Shown here: positions 6,201 through 9,463 of the stretch, piece after piece | Layout of the letters: every line of letters begins with the position of its first letter | Position numbering within the stretch: position 1 is the first letter of the stretch | Translations under genes and position numbers: made by a program | Notes under the pieces: model-generated | Seen by the model: the letters and a program-made list of their open reading frames with translations, nothing else | Database searches by the model: none | What the model was told of the DNA's origin: nothing | From: JBBRCX01 sp038204465 | GTDB taxonomy: Bacteria > Planctomycetota > Phycisphaerae > Tepidisphaerales > Tepidisphaeraceae | Assembly: GCA_038204465.1 (NCBI GenBank) | Contig: JBBRCX010000143.1 | Location: forward strand, 1 to 9,463 | Direction: 5' to 3' | DNA length: 9,463 nucleotides

Positions 6201-9200
6201 CGAATACACGTTGATGCCGCAGCTTCGCCTCTCCGACCAACAAGCCGCCGACCTGGTCGAGTATCTCCTCGCACAGAAGCGCACGAACGACCGGCCCGAC
6301 GATCCGTGGGAAGCGCATCTTGCCGACGTTGACACGCCCAAGCAGATCGAGCTCACCGCCTTCTTCCTGCGCAGCCGCTTCAGCGTGAAGACCGCTAACG
6401 CCAAGGCCGACGAGAACAAGGAACTCACGCGCCTCGCCACCGAGGCGCTCACGACCCAGGATGTCGACGGTCCCGCCGCCGCCCGGCAAGCCCAGTCTCT
6501 CACCAAAGACCAGAAACGAATGGTTTTCCTTGGCAAGAAGCTCATCAGCCACTACGGCTGCATGAGCTGCCACGCCATCAACGGCGCCGAGACCCTCACC
6601 AGCCCCTGCGCAAACCTCTCCGACTGGGGCCAGAAGAGCGTCGACAAGCTCGACTACGGCTACCTCGATCCGCATCGCATCCGTGGACTGCCGGAAGAAG
6701 GGCGTGATCTCAAGATTCCCATGGTCAATGGCCTCAGCGCGCGGGCCGTGAACCTGCTCGCGCCGCACGACTCCAGGCCCGCCACCGCGCCCGTCGCCGA
6801 AGCCGAGCCCGGCCCGGGCACGAGCGATGCCCTCGCCCTGGACCAGAAGGAAAAGTCGCACCCCGAGCCCGTTCAAGTCGGCTGGCCCGAACTCGAGCAC
6901 ACCCGCGTCAGTTGGATCACCCAGAAGCTGAAGAACACGCGCATTTATGACCGCGGCCGCGCCCTGCTGGAGCCCGGTTCGAAGAAAGAGCCCGATGGCC
7001 TGCTCACCGAGCCGGGCAAGCCCTACGACAAGCTCAAGATGCCGACGTTCTACCTGAACGACCAGCAGGTCCACGCCATCGTCACCTTTGTGATCAGCAA
7101 CCGCGATCGCCTGATCGGCGACAAGCTGCTCGCCAAGTCTGACACGGAGCGCTCCAGGCAGATCGCCTACGGTCGGGCCCTCACGCAAAAGTACAACTGC
7201 GTCAACTGCCACCAGGTCGAAGGCAATCTGCCCGGCGTCCAGCAGTACTACGCCAAGGACGACCTCACCACCAAGGCGCCTCCTTCGCTGCGAGGCGAGG
7301 GAAACAAGATCCAGCACGAGTGGCTCTTCAATTTCCTGAAGAACGTCGAGAAGCTCCGGCCCATCCCGGTCATCCGAATGCCGACCTTCCCCCTCACCGA
7401 CGAAGAATCCACCGCCATCTCCCTCTACTTCGCGTCAGTGTCCAACAAGGAGGCGAACGACCTCGCCAAGGTGCTCGACCCGATCGCCAAATATCGCACC
7501 ACCGCGCAGCAGTTGAAGGCCGCGGCCGAACTCGCCAAAGCCGTCACCCATGCTGCGACCCAGCCCACGACCGGCTCCACCACCCTGGCATCGGCCAAGC
7601 CCGCAGCGCCCGCGGTGAAAAAGCCATCCAGCACCGCCGACATCCTCGGCTTGTCCCCCAACCCGCAGCCCGGCGACGATTGGTACAAGCAGCCAACGTT
7701 GCAGATCGCGGCCGCGCAGCTCACGCGCTGGGCGCTCTCGCCCGAGCGTCAGTGGCTGAATGAAAACCAGGTAAGCCCCCTGAAGAACGTCGAGGCGGAA
7801 CTGGAAAAGAATTACAAGACACTGCTCTTCAAAGCCGAATTCACCCACGACCTCTACCGCACGCCTTACCCGCTGGCCGATTCCGGCATGCCCGACATCT
7901 CCACGCCCGACTTTGAAGCTCGCTTCAAGAAGGGCGAGGCGATGTTCTACGAGATGCAGTGCCTTCAGTGTCACGTGCTCAATGGCAAACGCTCCACCGA
8001 GTTGTCTCAGGACGAGATCAAGACCGCCGCCAACGCCCGCGCCCCGAACCTCGCCCTCGCCCGCGAGCGCCTGCAGCGCCGCTGGGTGCGCCATTGGGTT
8101 CAGGAACCGCCACTCATCCAGGTGAACACCGCGATGCCGCCGTTCTTCACCGGCCTGATCGACAAACAGAACAAGCCGGTCTTCGGCATCATCGGGCAGA
8201 GCTGGCCCAGGGCGCAGTCCACGCTCCGCCCCGCGGAGCAGATCGAAGCCGACTACGGCAAGACTGTCGACGAGCAGACCGCGCTGGTGCTCGATTTCCT
8301 CTACGCCGCCGGCGCACGCCATTACACCGCGGTCCCCCCGCCGGCCGCAACGGCGCCGCCGCCGCTCAAAACCGGCGCGCCGCAGACTCCGTCCACCCCC
8401 GACACCGGCGGCGACGCGTCCAAGGAAAGTCCCGCCCTTGCCCCCGTGAAAAAGGCGCCGACCGAAGGCCCCGAAACGCTCCCCGCAGAAAAAGACGCTG
8501 AGCTGAAGCGTCAGCCCGCCTCCTCGCAAGGTGCTTCTCCACCCGCGGGGTCCAGCGCTGCCCCCTCCACCGACAAGCAACCCGCGCCGCCTCCCCCGAA
8601 AGCGCCGCAGCCGCCGCCTATGCCTGCGGGCGCAGCCGCCAACGAGAAAAAACCTGACCCCGCCGGCAAGAGCGCGCTCACCGGAAAGGTGATCTTCGTA
8701 GGTCAGCCACCCGAGCCGCAGCAGATCGACATGTCCGGCGTCGCCGCCTGCGCTCAGCAGCATCCCGATGCGGTCCAGGACGAGTCAATCGTCGTCAATC
8801 CCGGCGGAACGCTGAAAAACGTCGTCGTCTATGTGTCCGCCGGCCTGCCGCAGGATGCGAAATTCGCCGTGCCCAAAGACCCCGTGGTGCTCGATCAGAA
8901 AGGGTGCATGTACCATCCCCACGCCATCGCCCTGATGGCCGGGCAAACGCTGCTGGTCAAGAATTCAGACCCGTTCCTTCACAACATACACGCCCTGTGT
9001 GAGAAGAATTCGCCGTTCAACCTCGGCCAGCAGAACGTCAACGCAGGTGAGCCGAAAGTTTTCCAGCAACCCGAGCAGTTCCGCATCAAGTGTGACGTTC
9101 ATCCCTGGATGCACGCGATGGTCTGCGTCATCGACAACCCGTTCTTCGCGGTAAGCAGCGACAAGGGAACTTTCTCCATCACCGGCTTGCCCCCCGGCGC

Positions 9201-9463
9201 CTACACCCTGACCGCCCATCATGAAGTGCTTGGCGATCAGCAGCAGGACGTGAAGGTCCTCCAGGACAAGCCCGCTGAAGTCAGCTTCACCTTCCAGCCC
9301 CCGACCGCTGACGCCTCCGGCAAACGACCGATGCGCGAGGTTCGCCTCGCGAAAACCCCCTCACAATGCGACCGCTGCGAGACAGGCGCTGCCTTCGCCA
9401 AGGTTACCCCAGTAGCAACGCCGCTTCACAGTTCCCCGAGTACCCGTCCGCAAATCTGCGATG
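3208..9463 (+). CDS. Giant membrane-anchored octahaem cytochrome c fused to a plastocyanin-like domain, 3' end missing
   Basis: One uninterrupted frame of 2085 codons remains open at the right edge; I checked it codon by codon without meeting a stop. The N-terminus (K/R-rich, then a hydrophobic helix at about 16-33, no cleavage site) anchors it with the rest outside the cytoplasmic membrane. A charged coiled coil follows (about 56-215). Eight C-x2-C-H haem sites lie at residues 256, 507, 663, 692, 817, 1118, 1331 and 1585. A Pro/Ala linker (1707-1822) leads to a cupredoxin-like and carboxypeptidase-regulatory-like domain (1823-2031). The role is inferred as periplasmic electron transfer, probably between a quinol-oxidising complex and terminal acceptors. 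The start ATG at 3208 is the first after the in-frame stop at 3193 and gives a natural membrane anchor. The N-terminal 760 residues resemble planctomycete multihaem cytochromes as I remember them. Length is far above typical mono- to tetrahaem cytochromes. The last 50 codons look atypical. Confidence 0.85.
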   Translation, partial: MPVPTDTFWNIKRLNRLFALTALVLLALMSWAVLQDYDKAWRAPQRNGRVWQAAYAEFKAERALTPEDRGKIADFDKQIEARNDALKHNKAIDDLEAKIRDRESQISNLQFRYNLKKATVGVDQGKLEKAKASGDTRTANHLSERLKQPLQDLARDEELMHGWKDEVTELRAQLGERTRERDILVKDKAKLEADRDAIVKKRNTLEPQTARAKLSAKIRAMPLMQFINPSEKVQQTVLPDVLTDVAFLKVATIDRCATCHVNISDKEFSEERQIKFLEEEVANVRGEKLPAKREKSAGYAATFDNPGAVAAPEFWHSWSAQLNPLAVRKNIKFLKNLADTVGPIADVTYDDKKVAPPFAYDPTQTNPQENERQNAIVDELLKAWTQVDKYDPGDRKSSIVSKGPRATVKLRPASADATKTKQLASDAHTAALRYPEEIRTALEAQLPADVERLLRDRYRRHLIADVNVARPKKKKELLDDSRVQLAHPRLDLYVDVDSKHSIESVGCTSCHDGSGQETNFVLAAHTPRQIWVDENTGAPVLPAQLTDPPKEEHKATMASMLHAVYPAGKLLPEGADDIHFKLEDAHEEAAAAVEGREPVPERLPEHAPPTTYLDPVTGAKGRAVPQGQYWSRTYEGESGSSFEEVYHYWDWPMRPPEYLQANCVRCHTQVSDIREHAPVVYEGRMLFANLGCANCHQMDSIKADPAPAGADPRAVLGNGQRKVGTDLRHVTAKLSPSFINSWIWAPKSFRPSTKMPHFFMLENSSSSEELRRTRQEARAITEYLVQTASPYEIKNKPDPTVKGDAKDGLAIFETIGCQGCHTNLNNPGKTKGTTVAKQWITTDLIKNGQLARALEPTTRQELPHTLLPALTKDGKPPTEDQLRQEVEKQLPKALEAAVAKAAADLYGRMVYNERQLYVLEHLEPGSIIFAPQSTLPGEAKPEPSVLNEAKYPDGTPKPVFAHHGPELSGVGTKLLSDRTPEQARAWLFDWLKEPRHYSEYTLMPQLRLSDQQAADLVEYLLAQKRTNDRPDDPWEAHLADVDTPKQIELTAFFLRSRFSVKTANAKADENKELTRLATEALTTQDVDGPAAARQAQSLTKDQKRMVFLGKKLISHYGCMSCHAINGAETLTSPCANLSDWGQKSVDKLDYGYLDPHRIRGLPEEGRDLKIPMVNGLSARAVNLLAPHDSRPATAPVAEAEPGPGTSDALALDQKEKSHPEPVQVGWPELEHTRVSWITQKLKNTRIYDRGRALLEPGSKKEPDGLLTEPGKPYDKLKMPTFYLNDQQVHAIVTFVISNRDRLIGDKLLAKSDTERSRQIAYGRALTQKYNCVNCHQVEGNLPGVQQYYAKDDLTTKAPPSLRGEGNKIQHEWLFNFLKNVEKLRPIPVIRMPTFPLTDEESTAISLYFASVSNKEANDLAKVLDPIAKYRTTAQQLKAAAELAKAVTHAATQPTTGSTTLASAKPAAPAVKKPSSTADILGLSPNPQPGDDWYKQPTLQIAAAQLTRWALSPERQWLNENQVSPLKNVEAELEKNYKTLLFKAEFTHDLYRTPYPLADSGMPDISTPDFEARFKKGEAMFYEMQCLQCHVLNGKRSTELSQDEIKTAANARAPNLALARERLQRRWVRHWVQEPPLIQVNTAMPPFFTGLIDKQNKPVFGIIGQSWPRAQSTLRPAEQIEADYGKTVDEQTALVLDFLYAAGARHYTAVPPPAATAPPPLKTGAPQTPSTPDTGGDASKESPALAPVKKAPTEGPETLPAEKDAELKRQPASSQGASPPAGSSAAPSTDKQPAPPPPKAPQPPPMPAGAAANEKKPDPAGKSALTGKVIFVGQPPEPQQIDMSGVAACAQQHPDAVQDESIVVNPGGTLKNVVVYVSAGLPQDAKFAVPKDPVVLDQKGCMYHPHAIALMAGQTLLVKNSDPFLHNIHALCEKNSPFNLGQQNVNAGEPKVFQQPEQFRIKCDVHPWMHAMVCVIDNPFFAVSSDKGTFSITGLPPGAYTLTAHHEVLGDQQQDVKVLQDKPAEVSFTFQPPTADASGKRPMREVRLAKTPSQCDRCETGAAFAKVTPVATPLHSSPSTRPQICD
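3373..3852 (+). other. Coiled-coil stalk within the giant cytochrome
   Basis: Residues 56-215 are almost entirely Lys, Arg, Glu, Asp, Ala, Leu and Gln, with recurrent hydrophobic spacing (for example DDLEAKIRDRESQISNLQ near 93-110). There is a break near 130-145 where Gly and Pro occur, suggesting two helices that could fold back as a hairpin. It lies between the membrane helix and the first haem site, so it probably acts as a spacer or a dimerisation and docking element. Confidence 0.65.
3973..5208 (+). other. Haem sites 1-3 of the giant cytochrome (no evident Met ligand)
   Basis: CATCH (3973-3987), CTSCH (4726-4740) and CVRCH (5194-5208) are widely spaced and are not followed by the MP motif seen after later sites. 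Conserved-looking histidines lie close by: H487 and H500 before haem 2, H525 (A-A-H-T-P) after it, and H647 in a Y-H-Y-W-D-W-P segment before haem 3. These are candidates for the second axial ligand. The pattern DRCATCH, HPRLDLYV...GCTSCHDG...AAHTP and WDWPM...CVRCH is what I recall from planctomycete membrane cytochromes. His/His coordination would give low reduction potentials; this is inference. Confidence 0.6.
5251..8154 (+). other. Five class-I-like cytochrome c modules in tandem
   Basis: Haem sites CANCH (5281), CQGCH (5656), CMSCH (6559), CVNCH (7198) and CLQCH (7960) each follow an amphipathic helix containing G-x-x-L/M-F or similar. Each is followed by an M-P motif that can supply the distal Met: M755, M1003, M1278, M1391 and M1643. 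The motif is usually followed by a C-terminal helix such as LxxxQ/E-x2-A-I-x2-Y. The KMPTFYLND and RMPTFPLTD segments show that modules 6 and 7 are related copies. Module 5 has a large helical insertion, and the sixth contains an acidic, Pro-rich insertion (about 1190-1220). Confidence 0.75.
8326..8673 (+). other. Proline/alanine-rich linker in the giant cytochrome
   Basis: Residues 1707-1822 are dominated by Pro, Ala, Ser, Thr, Lys and Gly, with runs such as APPPPKAPQPPPMPAG and no expected fold. It separates the last haem module from the C-terminal domain, so the C-terminal domain could swing. A shorter Ala/Thr/Pro linker (about 1444-1480, near 7537-7650) separates modules 7 and 8. Confidence 0.75.
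8674..9300 (+). other. C-terminal plastocyanin-like plus carboxypeptidase-regulatory-like domain
   Basis: Residues 1823-2031 begin TGKVIFVG, a typical first strand. They contain V-N-P-G-G-T-L-K-N-V-V-V-Y-V, a histidine pair after VKNSDPF (H1925, H1928), and C1962-D-V-H1965-P-W-M1968. They end with a Gly-rich beta segment, FSITGLPPGAYTLTAHHE, as in carboxypeptidase regulatory-like domains. His, Cys-x2-His and Met in this order resemble the type-1 copper site of cupredoxins, though spacing is not that of canonical plastocyanin. Related domains occur as separate periplasmic proteins in this bacterial group, so a gene fusion is likely. Copper binding is a prediction. Confidence 0.65.

Noticed and set aside
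2929..8763. Several long minus-strand open frames (up to about 440 codons) inside the cytochrome gene
   Set aside because: They lie opposite a clearly coding frame with eight haem motifs. Their translations are rich in Gly, Arg, Val and Leu with no family features, as expected for shadows of a GC-biased gene.
1..9463. CRISPR array, tRNA or rRNA genes
   Set aside because: No regularly spaced repeats with unique spacers and no tRNA or rRNA-like conserved segments were seen. The only repeats are the short tandem ones listed.

Overview
The window is high-GC bacterial DNA (roughly 60-65 % G+C by eye, strong G/C preference at third codon positions). Two things point to the Planctomycetota-Verrucomicrobiota group, perhaps a phycisphaeral planctomycete: the style of the multihaem cytochrome, whose N-terminal part resembles membrane-anchored cytochromes I associate with planctomycete respiratory clusters, and its Ala/Thr/Gln/Pro-rich linkers. 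This placement is inference from memory of the families, not from a marker gene.

Layout. The left third is read on the minus strand. At the left edge is the first 49 codons of a REP-associated (IS200-like) tyrosine transposase. Its start region is tandemly duplicated just upstream, and the outer copy is a degraded dead start. Next come a small membrane protein with a zinc ribbon split between its two ends (326-853), a LutA/YkgE-type double-CCG iron-sulfur protein (911-1663), a non-coding stretch of about 450 bases with several small hairpins, and a five-TPR lipoprotein (2182-2877) with a well-formed intrinsic terminator behind it (2111-2144).

From a divergent intergenic region (2878-3207), which holds a candidate promoter and a GC-rich leader hairpin, a single plus-strand reading frame runs from 3208 off the right edge without a stop: at least 2085 residues. 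It encodes one very large membrane-anchored electron-transfer protein: an N-terminal membrane anchor, a long charged coiled-coil stalk, three haem c sites without an obvious Met ligand, five class-I-like cytochrome c modules each followed by a candidate Met ligand, a proline/alanine-rich linker of over 100 residues, and a C-terminal plastocyanin-like plus carboxypeptidase-regulatory-like domain with a possible copper site. All the large minus-strand frames inside this gene are shadows of its codon bias.

Taken together, the right two thirds is the beginning of a respiratory electron-transfer locus. Homologous cytochromes make a quinol-oxidising (bc-type or alternative complex III) or oxidase complex beyond the right edge a reasonable guess, but nothing in the window shows it. 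The left genes are not obviously related to it, and the lactate-type Fe-S protein lacks its usual partners here.
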